From positions 57,316,773 through 57,380,772 of the forward strand of contig OW804095.1 of assembly GCA_942159475.1 (NCBI GenBank): DNA of 64,000 bases. Reading direction: 5' to 3'. The DNA is from Sthenelais limicola. Taxonomy: Eukaryota; Annelida; Polychaeta; Phyllodocida; Sigalionidae. The notes under the pieces were generated by a model. It ran no database searches, was not told where the DNA came from, and was given only the letters and a program-made list of their open reading frames with translations. Positions 41,001 through 44,596 of the stretch are shown piece by piece. The translations under genes were made by a program, and so were the position numbers. Numbering within the stretch: the stretch's first letter is position 1; each line of letters begins with the position of its first letter.

Positions 41001-44000
41001 GGTGGAAGTCGGAACAGCAGCTTTCGTTGCTTGACGACAAGTTACCATACCGATGAAGTATAGTTATTATCTATATGTTTACTCATCTGTTGTTTTTGCT
41101 TTCTTTTCTTCCCTGCTCCCCGACCTTTCCCTGCCCTGCCTCTTTCTACCCGTGGATTCTGGAACCTTATTGTTTAATCGGTTCAATTTCGGAATGAAAT
41201 AAACCCCACCATTTCCCCTCTGCATTAAATCCTGTTTGATATTATAGTGCTTATGGATACTCCTCAGCTACTGGCTACTATTCGCGAATCCCGACCTCCC
41301 CTCGCTGACAGACCCGTGTTCTTCACCTCTTTCCATTCTTAGCATGCTCCCATTCTTTCCCCTTGTTTCCCCAGATCCTTTCATCTTGAAACCCAAATAG
41401 TACGTTCTATAGCTTAGCATAGATTTCGTGGTTATAAATTCCCACAAGGCCTGATATATTGACATACTGTACCATTTTAGATACCCACCCCGCATGCTAA
41501 CTAAAGTTCCTTCTTCCATGTGGGTACACTATTGTTATTTTGTTAGGTACAAATTCGACCCCAACTTTTGGTTATCATATTTATGATGACCACCTTATTT
41601 GCTCATGTTAATTAAGGCATATAGCTACAATGTATGTGCTCAATAATTTTCGGCTGTTTACCTCAAAATCGTGTTTATAAAAATATAACACGTACGATAT
41701 TTAACGCACGTAATATCGACACAAACATGTATCCTAGTTGGTCCCAGATTGCTGCTTCAAAAACTAAGAGCTATATCCAAACATTTCAGACACATGTCAT
41801 TCTCTAACCCACATTCCTATTAAAATATTGGTAACGCTTCAGTTGGTTTCAATACCTATTGCTCTTGGTGGCACATATAGCCTAATGTTATTTCCACTAG
41901 GGAAGTTCCTTCTTTCTGTGTCTTTGACTGGTCCGTCCGCCCAGCTCATACTCATAAGATTACTCACCTCTTCAAAATGAGGATCAAATACAAGTCCTTA
42001 TGAGAGCTCCATCAGTTCTCAATTAGCCCTGTACAGAATCTCGCCGGCGCTTCATTACAATTTTTGTCAAAATTTGATAAAAAGCGAGTCCTGTATATAT
42101 TGTTCAGATGTGCATCCAGTGTCTGTATGTCAACTCATGCCTAAGGTCGTTAGAGCTCCCCGCTATTCCTTTTGTTAAGACTCATTGCACCGCGTAATTT
42201 ACACACCCTACTATCACCAACTGTGGCTGCTGTAGTCCCTGGCTTGTACTCCCTTACTTTATTTTTGTATAGGCCATTACACCTTTAATCCCATAACCAT
42301 TCCCTTCACCCACTAAACTAATGCTTCTAGAGCTACCCTCTGGTGCGAGAATGGTGTAGTTATAACTGCTCGAGGTGCGATGGATGCTTGTAAACGGCCG
42401 TTTCTTAAGGAAAAGGCTGAGATTAGGAGACTTGAACCAGTTTACTGTGGAATGGCTTTTACCTGTCCTCCACAATACCGTCACCTCTGACCTGACCTGA
42501 CCTGACCTCTGACCCCTAAGCCCTGCTTATCTTGACAGGAATTTTGACGCGTACTCTGGCGGTATTTATCCTGGCGACAACATACCTCTGGAGGAGTAAG
42601 TGACGCAGGTTTTCTTGGTTCTATTAACACAATTAACAAATACCGACAGGAAGAACTAAAAATATATGTTATATGCACATTATATGCACAATATAGCTGG
42701 ATATTTTGTTAATTCGGGATGAGTGATGCAAAATGAAAAAGAATATAGATTGCATTCATGTCATCACCAACACATTATTAGTCTTGACTTTGAAAATGTT
42801 CGGGTGGGGCAAAGTGTTCGCTGATATTTTGTTATTATCAAAGAGTCCGTAGTTCGTGTTATTAGGAATTTTTTAAATCGATGCCAAACTTTTTCTTAAA
42901 ATTCTTGTGAGAAATAATTCAGTGTTTTGCACCAGGATATCCAGCTATATACAACCTACCGCAACAAAACAAATGGTTTACCATTCATTCCCACATCATA
43001 CATTTAACTATTTCGACACCTAATACTACCAACTATCTTAATTGCTGATTCGTTAAATTAATTTGATCTTGGTGTCCTATATATCTATAAGCCTCGTGTC
43101 AAGCAACTATTAGTTTTAACACGCATGATGCCATTAGTTTACTTTCTTGCTGTTTTAACATAAATGATTTTAAACATAAAATAATATAATGTTATGTGAA
43201 AAGTAAACTTTCTTCGTGACTAAATCAAATTAAAAAGGAACATAATAACCACGAGCTTTAAAAGTACCAAATGGATGTTAACACGCTTTCCCAAGTTGTC
43301 TATAAATATTTCTATTGTGACGATTGATAAGAAATGCGTTGGTGTATTTGTATACGAATCTCATTTTTATCTATATTGTGTGTCGCTCAATGTCTGTTAG
43401 GTCCTTCACAATATGTTATTTTGCTTTTGTTAATTTCAATTAACAATGCATTTCCTTTAATCGTGCTCGTTCAAAGGAGTCTACAGAATAGATTTATGAA
43501 TATGACGTTTAAAAAAATGCTTTATATTGTCTCGCTTTTTGGTGAAACCCTCATTTATAGAGCGAACTAGTGTTACCCTTTTCAAATAAAATTCATATCT
43601 CCGTTTGTGCTGTAGATTTTCCTCATGCGTGTGTGTTATTTATATAATCACCTTAGTTTGTGGTACATCGTAGCTTCTGATTTGTTTATATAGTAGGAGG
43701 AAATATAGACTGCTACGTTGAACCTGGAGGGTACGTATAGATGTATGCATGAACAGTGAAGCTCTCATAGGTTGGCCCTCTGCCTTTCCCGTCTGGATGT
43801 CAGGTCCAAAATTTGGCCCAAACTTAGTATTTTTCCTTTGGACGACTCCTGGTGTCAGAATTTTCTTATGCCTTAGATTCAAGACAGTATATTCCTCCAA
43901 TCGATGAAACGATTGTGGAATTTCTTTATTCTTCCTCATAAAAGTATATCTATTTTCAGATTATAATTAATTTCTGATGTATAGATGTATCTATAGTTGT

Positions 44001-44596
44001 ATGCAGGCATATTTCTTTTTTCGTATCAAAGAAGTAGGAAGTGGAATGTCCTTCATGATCTCTTCTGGATCATCTAAATAAAGTTTTGGGGATTTGGTAC
44101 CTGTAACCTGACGCTCTGGACGACCCTTGTTTCGAGATTGGGAGAGAGTAGTCATCTATGAGAGTTTAAAACTAACATGCCTGCACTTTTCAGTACATAT
44201 CTGAATGCATCGCTTGCCAACCTTGCCCTGTGGACGTGTGTTGATGTAGGCCTAGTCGGTCCAGGCCAACCCCCACCCATTCTTTATCCCACGAGGTATA
44301 TTAATGCCAACAACTCTTCATATCCTTGACACATGTTATTTTCCTTTTGCATGTACAGTTACCATGGGAGGAAGGCTGCAGCGAGGGGAGGTGGAGGCGG
44401 CCTGCCTAATTCGGCCTATGTGGCTGATCGCAGCGCCCCACCCATGCCCCCCAGAGACTATTCCCCTAGAGACAATTACTATAGAAATGGAGGTCCTCCT
44501 GCATATCCGGGCAACTCCGGTGGAGGGTATGGGGGTGGGGGTGCTGGACACCACGGAGGCCCCACACCCCCCAACCCTCCTCACTATTACAAGTAA
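5498..44596 (+). CDS. PROM1: Prominin (CD133 family) pentaspan membrane glycoprotein, full gene
   Basis: Joined exons: 5498-5783, 7904-7929, 26364-26569, 27579-27772, 28791-28874, 29699-29901, 30184-30237, 30868-30931, 31235-31311, 31515-31591, 31783-31929, 32268-32403, 33654-33727, 34202-34280, 34479-34637, 34887-34964, 35167-35259, 36978-37037, 37191-37283, 37393-37461, 38318-38407, 38570-38703, 42539-42595 and 44359-44596. They total 2778 nt, 925 aa plus stop. Every junction has GT/AG and keeps phase. The protein has a signal peptide, TM1 (about 110-132), TM2 (163-182), a large helical loop, TM3 (426-450), TM4 (468-492), a second large loop and TM5 (786-807), then a cytoplasmic tail of about 118 residues, longer than the roughly 50 of vertebrate prominin-1. 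Prominins sit in plasma-membrane protrusions (microvilli, cilia, photoreceptor evaginations) and bind cholesterol. The tail ends with two PPxY motifs. A large antisense retroelement occupies intron 2. Confidence 0.9.
6150..6226. repeat. (AT)n microsatellite
   Basis: About 75 bp of alternating AT in prominin intron 1. The apparent Ile-Tyr ORFs on both strands are artefacts of it. The rest of intron 1 (5784-7903) shows TAGGCCTA motifs and no gene. Confidence 0.95.
7904..7929 (+). CDS. PROM1: Prominin exon 2 (26 nt)
   Basis: A small exon between a TTTTTCAG acceptor and a GTAAGG donor. It completes the split codon of exon 1 and encodes AYVTENWQS, returning to phase 0 just before TM1. It is supported by splice sites, phase and position. 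Confidence 0.75.
11574..11577. repeat. Target-site duplication (GAGG), left copy
   Basis: GAGG immediately precedes the left LTR and is repeated at 23138-23141 immediately after the right LTR. A 4-bp duplication is what gypsy-type integrases produce. It shows the element is intact end to end. Confidence 0.85.
11578..12178 (-). repeat. 3' LTR of the Ty3/Gypsy element
   Basis: 601 bp, bounded by TG...CA in either orientation. It matches the copy at 22537-23137 with no difference that I can see by eye. It holds three CCAAT boxes on the plus strand (11843, 11860, 11892), a CRE palindrome TGACGTCA at 11949-11956, and TATA-like stretches. In the element's sense orientation it begins TGTCACGACC and ends AGTCATATCA. 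Confidence 0.95.
12179..12195 (-). other. Weak polypurine tract before the 3' LTR
   Basis: In the element's sense the bases just before the 3' LTR read AAAAGTCGGGGGCATTA. This is the expected place for plus-strand DNA priming, but the purine run is short (five G, then a broken tract), so the exact priming site is uncertain. Confidence 0.4.
12196..12915 (-). other. Element 3' untranslated region between env and the 3' LTR
   Basis: About 720 bp without a convincing coding frame. Small open stretches here (60-76 codons) have no recognisable features. Confidence 0.5.
12916..15705 (-). CDS. env: Env-like glycoprotein of the retroelement
   Basis: 929 codons, uninterrupted. A hydrophobic N-terminus (residues 1-20, and again 48-64 ahead of an alternative Met at 60) can act as signal peptide. 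A furin-type site RNKR at 173-176 is followed by a small-residue and aromatic-rich hydrophobic segment (177-195) suited to a fusion peptide, as in the F-type envelope proteins shared by errantiviruses and baculoviruses. Two hydrophobic segments lie near the C-terminus, about 654-673 and 738-759, leaving a long, partly acidic tail of about 170 residues. Several N-glycosylation sequons are visible. The two candidate membrane spans and the long tail are unusual. The role as envelope is inferred from position and architecture; no fusion activity is shown. Expression would probably need a spliced mRNA. Confidence 0.8.
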   Translation of the reverse strand: MIHFTCIIIYFCMQFYPHIWVESQRSPTLVLYLQFILHTRIISGTIVFRIQLLPWYIYLMIHLSGAAKPTLRQNVGLLFEPLPAPIVNGHDTTELILAVPYNIPPLPRKSISYKQEIQDLTYHTVYSEDLSMTLCKQAETIDSMIREIDTQTSGTMDSIKLFLSNPISQEAARNKRAAPLGFLSGLFKGIFGLATMDDINNIIGTMYNIDIVLQNFAGQDIQTAKLLKKVINQQNSFRNMYISEQSLMNGALDNMASTLDGWDKNFTIRLGQIDANAANERSQLAVLMEAISTLTNKLHFLLSLQSVSNSLRLLATGILTPDIVDPKEFAMYMTKIDLQLKLASPGSRVAVTDIDYYFSQKLSVFLYSNKHLYIHIPIIISSTEALFDIYQAIIIPVPVNTNSTPTIGTTTLNTKVEFLAVSRDKRIFLEMTGRDLHACQGEAIRICQRTAPRIHSSSPSCLVSIFLDDTKNINAKCIFSIQPLASPETNAIAISKDEYLITTNQEFYTIICHGETARRHRARASVILGIPCFCTATVEDIAIPNSRLPCNTSDSFHYTLHTSNLPFLRAMDINTELITASSVRHAPIRFNPPNLSIFLSKLKNSPRLDTLSKMDLLPFADALLKNATELKIPNLQPVIQDDSLMSKIMNHQAWAYITPILSIMATIVSIYNLCRANRAAPMIAFARTASAYRYITDIEDALVKRNITHIKHEPAAIPHRPGKPAYFKLLNQEENTNLFTIALVIFVSYATIKILIKIYTWCKKKVGILSKDRRTTPKIVLKLYGSSHYCFTLLDLPYELDEITPVSAPRLLQIEAHTFPVPKAKFGWSGPLTLKTNGEDQEFYLPTELNLPYRAFFNIIPALKDETITKRLVMSTPNSPPITIREKTKEDKDMEENPIAETQPQSTTESLVNDLLKTLIATPTVITTE
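15706..16207 (-). other. Spacer between pol and env
   Basis: About 0.5 kb with no recognised coding sequence. A spliced env message would be expected to have its acceptor near here, but I could not choose one site. Confidence 0.4.
16208..16495 (-). CDS. Possible small basic ORF overlapping the pol 3' end
   Basis: An ATG-initiated 95-codon frame overlaps the last 106 nt of pol in another frame and extends 182 nt past its stop. The product is rich in Lys, Arg and Ser, with no domain I recognise. It may be a chance frame, as the overlapped pol end is itself Lys-rich. Confidence 0.3.
   Translation of the reverse strand: MEQDKRKNFSKRAASKDRRDDFPSSQSFKAQEKILIKNTKEDYSPQPARQIIIPKLYLNKHRRSELLHSITPFVLSKHSRLKPDQKACHRQAIAT
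16390..21120 (-). CDS. pol: Pol polyprotein (protease, reverse transcriptase, RNase H, integrase)
   Basis: The frame is open from a stop at 21168-21166 to 16390. Counting from the first ATG (21039) it has 1549 residues. Aspartic protease: DTGA at 78-81. RT: LVTDFRYLN at 431-439, SKLDAQQGFFQI at 468-479, catalytic YLDD at 533-536. RNase H: TDAS at 681-684, E723 and YTDHAAL. Integrase: H-H-C-C zinc finger (H1150, H1157, C1187, C1190) and catalytic D1220, D1280, E1316 with the exact 35-residue D-E spacing, in 'SDNGTSYTG' and 'SNGLVERYN'. The domain order with RNase H before integrase defines Ty3/Gypsy. A region of about 270 residues (800-1070) between RNase H and integrase is not assignable and contains Cys-rich 'YYCDCELSW'. 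Pol is in the -1 frame relative to gag and is probably made by ribosomal frameshifting at 21114-21120. Confidence 0.95.
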   Translation of the reverse strand, partial: GKRSKPDVLGPTRTGNQISLGQENKNNMVTNKERQDYDFENMNYEEKSYREEILTTDTGKRIDDRATITLKHNGETGKAIPINAKIEDGCIRVIGYNYDIPALVDTGATVSAINYKMYMQCAQRGIVKVKRIAWKIYVADGGLVHVRKLATLEFTIQGKKFSHQFAVMNNLNRPIILGVDFFRKFKAHIRFDDDPSPENMPVRAVRSITIPPYSEIALTGEITCINDIEDEGIVDNMLRKVSVPFLVQRSVVKPNDKNRHPVVILNTAASTYRIHKGQILGLFTKVKTGEISEVPQELQTTIDAINTDQSSVASDTSSISSLQESYYDNHSDSDADSDIEINEFSSVYVDSTPNIQPKNVLDDSGKLRLNSLLSKYEDIFVGSEKVLGTTNLYEHALHVKPNTNPCHMLPFRTTLEKAQKFDEVCEKLEEQGIIEETKTGPWSSRPFMVQKSSGGHRLVTDFRYLNSNLINQALISPRADESLEYVGDLRPTIFSKLDAQQGFFQIPLHENSRDYTAFCSYSKKYRYKVLPMGLKTSPQAFCALVTMILNKLKYKCAIPYLDDLLILSKTQEDHFRDLGNVFQALREGRLKLKRSKCEFFLDRINFLGMVVTPQGIQPCPSKIEALQSFPRPKTVSQVRSFNGLCQFFKRFIKNFSTIIKPLYALTKAGSKFNWDKSCENAFNTMKQAICEDALLHFPNFDKQFILATDASSISVGSVLSQVDDAGILRPVAFAGRCLRKHETNYNTTEREALAVVYSILHFRHYLEGKEFKLYTDHAALIPLLTSKQNKNRMARWALEIQQFSFKIEHVRGKKNIAPDILSRREYKEEKPMTEPPPKPKRIRVATRVNFDSKQKELSFDQTDPPVKIINQNQPKKSILKSDSTHHYYCDCELSWIQDNPENNYNPILSSNIHLKLPRWKYPNNHPLYQTRPSVGFTNPAKNKQTVTIIPGRQRLFPDQEEDLVSFGLEGDKQKCSMTAAPDFQGGNVIINKANGWDERSITTPKPISYHTELTPSGHNSKPEELPQNSGNTFSETDRTEREINNPIPRICATTRSKEKAKLYPNNSAELKAQATRELNDMEEILSKMPENVFSLTNLKREQARTPYIDAMMQYLEKEILPEDDKISNFVLNNSRHFLVIDNILMHFSLEMWKKYGQLTLQIVIPEDWVENILYMFHDDPISGHIGQSKMISAMLPKVYWRFMNRDIKNYVNTCNICLKSKKMKKTQKSPMTIRDPATRPFQQVCIDAIGPLPETKEGYKYIHCILDFHSRFAITFPTKNIDADSAISGVIQNLICKHGIPETIQSDNGTSYTGKIFKEGCAKYGIKQIFSSPFRPKSNGLVERYNSCFNTALRAYSMEQQNRWNLYLQHITYSLNTSVNQTTGYSPYYIIYGRHPATILDSSLKLDKDTTNIIQNVTDSIIAQTIANENLLSRQKSQKLKMKYQHDRTAKYTNISVGDLVYILVPSLLVKHTSKKLQQTFQGPHIVCKFTSPTSVVLKDIHTNKLFKRPYHVDRLKRVQDIQENPFAERLIKSLPPKQKKLWNKTKGKISPKEQLLKTDATISPRPSHSKLKRKS
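21093..22346 (-). CDS. gag: Gag structural polyprotein
   Basis: 417 codons from the first in-frame ATG (22346). The N-terminal two thirds contain the capsid-like region typical of Ty3/Gypsy gag ('YLDGKARQWFDRYV', 'YFTPDERNLRISKLRKQ', then 'VNEKVEDYALYLRDI'). The C-terminal part has no CCHC zinc knuckle. Instead there are GGHQGG repeats, an RG/RGG-like basic stretch (GRGRGKGRGRW...) and then repeated N-Q-x-W units ending in Q-rich sequence. The basic part probably binds RNA. The frame is also open upstream of this ATG to 22527, next to the primer-binding site, without another ATG. Gag ends at TAG 21095-21093, inside the overlap with pol. Confidence 0.9.
   Translation of the reverse strand: MDEAQMQEVRNRLNQLIEQNIANQEGPIAQHIAQAVRDALPAREEAAPPPPEANAQLAQALVAMRAQDPNLRRPDIFSKPTLTVTTTQFLQEYVHYINQAYQMDPNALPRYLSTYLDGKARQWFDRYVRTPGNDRNNYRLISQAMIAYFTPDERNLRISKLRKQSVNEKVEDYALYLRDITTARGLNEDGSIEKLVEGLKPGYASIVMAQNPITFDAAVKWAKMAEAGDKISAHPAIDAKELSVLVAKSCQDLTKAHQEELKSLHEKIDSLTKAREQEPKVEATEAVQHMGSDQGGHQGGQQGGHQGGRGRGKGRGRWNGKKGRGGWRGKGRGNQNWQNNQNWNDNQGNDQQWNGNQNWQDNQSWQGNQPWNQGFNNGYQQQQRQQSHLGGSDDHLLKEFQEFLRQRNQGNGQNQTY
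21114..21120 (-). promoter_or_regulatory. Candidate -1 ribosomal frameshift site (GGGAAAC) between gag and pol
   Basis: In the gag frame the bases read as CAG GGA AAC, so the heptamer is G_GGA_AAC, a canonical X_XXY_YYZ slippery site. Slipping back one base gives GGG AAA in the pol frame, which is open across this point (21165 downward), while gag stops 19 nt further on. Eight nucleotides after the heptamer, CCAGACGT can pair with ACGTACTGG (one bulged base) around a 12-nt loop. A loop AGGG could pair with a downstream CCCT to make a pseudoknot. Confidence 0.75.
22520..22534 (-). other. Primer-binding site next to the 5' LTR
   Basis: Two bases inside the 5' LTR, the element's sense strand reads TGGTGTAAGAACCAA. 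TGG is the complement of the CCA end of a tRNA. I could not identify the tRNA whose 3' end is TTCTTACACCA. Confidence 0.6.
22537..23137 (-). repeat. 5' LTR of the Ty3/Gypsy element
   Basis: 601 bp and, by eye, identical to 11578-12178. The same TG/CA ends, CCAAT boxes and TGACGTCA are present. As the upstream copy it would drive transcription leftward through gag, pol and env, antisense to prominin. Confidence 0.95.
23138..23141. repeat. Target-site duplication (GAGG), right copy
   Basis: Matches 11574-11577 on the other side of the element. Confidence 0.85.
24790..24948 (+). mobile_element. Probable 3' tail of a second LINE
   Basis: The segment ends in a pair of AATAAA-like signals and a 12-base A run. 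Its layout (short AT-rich 3' UTR ending '...TTTCCTGAATAAATAAATTT' then poly-A) resembles the tail at 780-884. There is no coding sequence to confirm it. Confidence 0.35.
25724..25752 (+). repeat. CTGAnGA/GAAACGT hairpin motif, copy A
   Basis: CTGACGA, then a 4-bp stem around the loop ACCCTA, then GAAACGT. The same stem and loop occur on the minus strand at 52341-52373. Confidence 0.5.
25923..25957 (+). repeat. CTGAnGA/GAAACGT motif, copy B
   Basis: CTGAAGA and GAAACGT with a 16-nt interval. The internal stem is weak in this copy. Confidence 0.4.
26046..26078. repeat. (C)n(CA)n simple repeat
   Basis: About 19 C followed by a CA dinucleotide run, in prominin intron 2. Confidence 0.95.
26364..26569 (+). 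CDS. PROM1: Prominin exon 3 (TM1, first cytoplasmic loop, start of TM2)
   Basis: Encodes THAAFFSCVLVGILFIILMP followed by IVGLFFCCCRICGNCGG: TM1 running into the Cys-rich cytoplasmic face that is diagnostic of prominins. It ends in the first half of TM2 (CGTILFICNTIML). Acceptor TTTCAG; donor GTGAGT. Confidence 0.9.
26852..26886 (-). repeat. CTGAnGA/GAAACGT hairpin motif, copy C
   Basis: On the minus strand CTGAAGA, a 6-bp stem GAGAGC/GCTCTC with an AAA loop, then GAAACGT. It is followed on the plus strand (26890-27000) by sequence with repeated GCATTATGGG words, so it is probably part of a short interspersed element in intron 3. Confidence 0.5.
27579..27772 (+). CDS. PROM1: Prominin exon 4 (end of TM2, start of extracellular loop 1)
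   Basis: Completes TM2 (IGLVFAFMTNEQIR) and begins a helical extracellular region with an NRT glycosylation sequon. Acceptor TTTATTAG; donor GTAAGT. Phase 2 in, phase 1 out. Confidence 0.9.
27985..28044. repeat. 12-bp perfect inverted repeat
   Basis: CCTGGTTGTCCG (27985-27996) and CGGACAACCAGG (28033-28044) flank a 36-nt loop in prominin intron 4, with a further CGGACAACCA at 28067. Possibly a small hairpin-forming repeat. Confidence 0.55.
28791..28874 (+). CDS. PROM1: Prominin exon 5 (extracellular loop 1)
   Basis: Encodes TIGDSAADKLDKETQVETLL then QQANDLAD, a charged helical segment. Acceptor TCTTACAG; donor GTAGGT; phases 1 in and 1 out. Confidence 0.85.
29699..29901 (+). CDS. PROM1: Prominin exon 6 (extracellular loop 1)
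   Basis: Encodes LSEIETLLTTVRTLKASI, then helical sequence with a Cys pair in DCTTDLCNTL that corresponds to the conserved Cys pair of prominin loop 1. Acceptor TTTTCCAG; donor GTAAGT. Confidence 0.88.
30184..30237 (+). CDS. PROM1: Prominin exon 7
   Basis: Eighteen codons, DLDLDAHNIGNIKGYIDN, in phase 0, between TTTTCCAG and GTAAGT. Confidence 0.82.
30868..30931 (+). CDS. PROM1: Prominin exon 8
   Basis: Encodes SLDSYRSIFSDINDRVGNNK plus a split codon. Acceptor TTCGCAG; the donor GTTTGT is weaker than elsewhere but keeps phase 1 with exon 9. Confidence 0.78.
31235..31311 (+). CDS. PROM1: Prominin exon 9
   Basis: Encodes DIENSRADILRNISARLREL then QVQVTM, with an NIS sequon. Acceptor TTTTACAG; donor GTAAGT. 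Confidence 0.85.
31515..31591 (+). CDS. PROM1: Prominin exon 10 (end of extracellular loop 1)
   Basis: Encodes VRDDVTLQVQNVHSYTTSIE then TYGTYE. It corresponds to the stretch just before TM3 in the family. Donor GTAAGT; phase 2. Confidence 0.85.
31783..31929 (+). CDS. PROM1: Prominin exon 11 (TM3 and second cytoplasmic loop)
   Basis: Encodes WYVGIGLCCIFLLIVLCYFL and ALIFGACGEPPYDDVGACNKG, that is TM3 and the short cytoplasmic loop, then the start of TM4. The pattern WWxGxxxCxxLxxxxxYYLGLxxGxCG in vertebrate prominins is recognisable. Confidence 0.92.
32268..32403 (+). CDS. PROM1: Prominin exon 12 (TM4 and start of extracellular loop 2)
   Basis: Encodes GVGFCFLFGWLLMLICTPSY (TM4) followed by IVGQITHTDICRPL, matching the family pattern ending in a Cys-Glu/Arg-Pro just after TM4. 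Acceptor CTTGTAG; donor GTAATA. Confidence 0.9.
33654..33727 (+). CDS. PROM1: Prominin exon 13 (extracellular loop 2)
   Basis: Encodes VLDEIVMPLYGESFIKDTKP then SVII. It ends phase 2 with donor GTAAAT. Introns on both sides (1.25 kb and 0.47 kb) have no other recognised content. Confidence 0.82.
34202..34280 (+). CDS. PROM1: Prominin exon 14 (conserved Cys motif of loop 2)
   Basis: Encodes SCEQNKGVYEALQLSRVYDV then DSFNLE, equivalent to the conserved DCxxNxGxYxxLxLxxxFN region of prominins. Donor GTAAGT. Confidence 0.9.
34479..34637 (+). CDS. PROM1: Prominin exon 15
   Basis: Fifty-three codons in phase 0, NYGIKGKIAVLLDQFTSVNL and onward to LTRFTDE; helical extracellular loop 2. Acceptor TTTCAG; donor GTGAGA. 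Confidence 0.88.
34887..34964 (+). CDS. PROM1: Prominin exon 16
   Basis: Twenty-six codons, LNKATLTTDLADIKRRLNQQ then RDAFRD; strongly helical. Acceptor CATCCAG; donor GTAAGT. Confidence 0.86.
35167..35259 (+). CDS. PROM1: Prominin exon 17
   Basis: Thirty-one codons, GGNPTKEAALETVIADLQSV then QDDLDQVQGKL, in phase 0. Acceptor TCTGTAG; donor GTAAGC. Confidence 0.84.
35923..35934 (+). CDS. PROM1: Candidate 12-nt micro-exon of prominin (PELL)
   Basis: CCAGAATTATTG lies between a strong acceptor (GATTTTGCAG) and a strong donor (GTAAGT). It is in phase 0 on both sides like its neighbours, so inclusion would add four residues without a frame change. The rest of 35260-36977 contains no recognised coding sequence. 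Confidence 0.4.
36978..37037 (+). CDS. PROM1: Prominin exon 18
   Basis: Twenty codons, GDLRKGVDDLQNKMTTEKAG, phase 0. Acceptor TTTGACAG; donor GTAAGT. Confidence 0.82.
37191..37283 (+). CDS. PROM1: Prominin exon 19
   Basis: Thirty-one codons, STIQQQAEGLKINLEAADSN then LKNSGASFLTN, phase 0. Acceptor GATTCCAG; donor GTTAGT. Confidence 0.82.
37393..37461 (+). CDS. PROM1: Prominin exon 20
   Basis: Twenty-three codons, FFQNSTTTLYNNILEVTENL then KTT, with an NST sequon at the position of the conserved NNTS in vertebrates. Donor GTAAGG. Confidence 0.85.
37745..37775. repeat. C-rich simple repeat
   Basis: A C run followed by ACCCC units, in prominin intron 20. The rest of this intron (37462-38317) shows no recognised gene. 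Confidence 0.9.
38318..38407 (+). CDS. PROM1: Prominin exon 21 (end of extracellular loop 2)
   Basis: Thirty codons, IKEDIARCRPAYDGLESILN then IFCVEFLNPF. The conserved Cys pair of the C-terminal part of loop 2 (CxPxxxxLxxxxxxxC) is present. Acceptor GTTTACAG; donor GTAAGA. Confidence 0.9.
38570..38703 (+). CDS. PROM1: Prominin exon 22 (TM5 and start of cytoplasmic tail)
   Basis: Encodes NGFWFSFGWTLAFFIPSIIS (TM5) and AVHLAGSYRKTEDYDPNDNK plus SFDEP. FWF and the position just before a short basic juxtamembrane stretch match prominin TM5. It ends phase 2 with GTAAGT, the phase shared by all the alternative tails. Confidence 0.92.
38704..42538 (+). other. Prominin intron 22 with a candidate alternative terminal exon
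   Basis: Mostly AT-rich sequence without recognised genes. A candidate terminal exon (40996-41056) with its own AATAAA at 41198-41203 lies within. A GACGTTTCGTT motif and its partner near 40894-40960 resemble the hairpin motifs described elsewhere. Confidence 0.5.
40996..41056 (+). CDS. PROM1: Candidate alternative terminal exon of prominin (short tail without PPxY)
   Basis: After an acceptor CCTTTTCAG the sequence, read in the phase set by exon 22, encodes EWWKSEQQLSLLDDKLPYR and then TGA. AATAAA follows 142 nt later. Use of this exon would replace the 95-residue Gly/Pro/Tyr-rich tail by 19 residues. It is inferred from splice site, phase and poly-A signal only. Confidence 0.4.
42539..42595 (+). 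CDS. PROM1: Prominin exon 23 (cytoplasmic tail)
   Basis: Nineteen codons' worth, NFDAYSGGIYPGDNIPLEE, phase 2 in and 2 out, so it can be skipped without changing the frame. Acceptor CTTGACAG; donor GTAAGT. Confidence 0.75.
42596..44358 (+). other. Prominin intron 23
   Basis: No gene or clear repeat recognised; small chance ORFs only. Confidence 0.6.
44359..44596 (+). CDS. PROM1: Prominin exon 24 (C-terminal tail with two PPxY motifs)
   Basis: Encodes a tail rich in Gly, Pro and Tyr, starting YHGRKAAARGGGGG and ending PPNPPHYYK before TAA. It contains PPAY and PPHY, both fitting the PPxY consensus bound by WW domains. The stop codon is embedded in a possible donor (AA-GTAAGC), so splicing here would remove it. 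GC-rich and low-complexity compared with neighbouring intron sequence. Confidence 0.8.
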
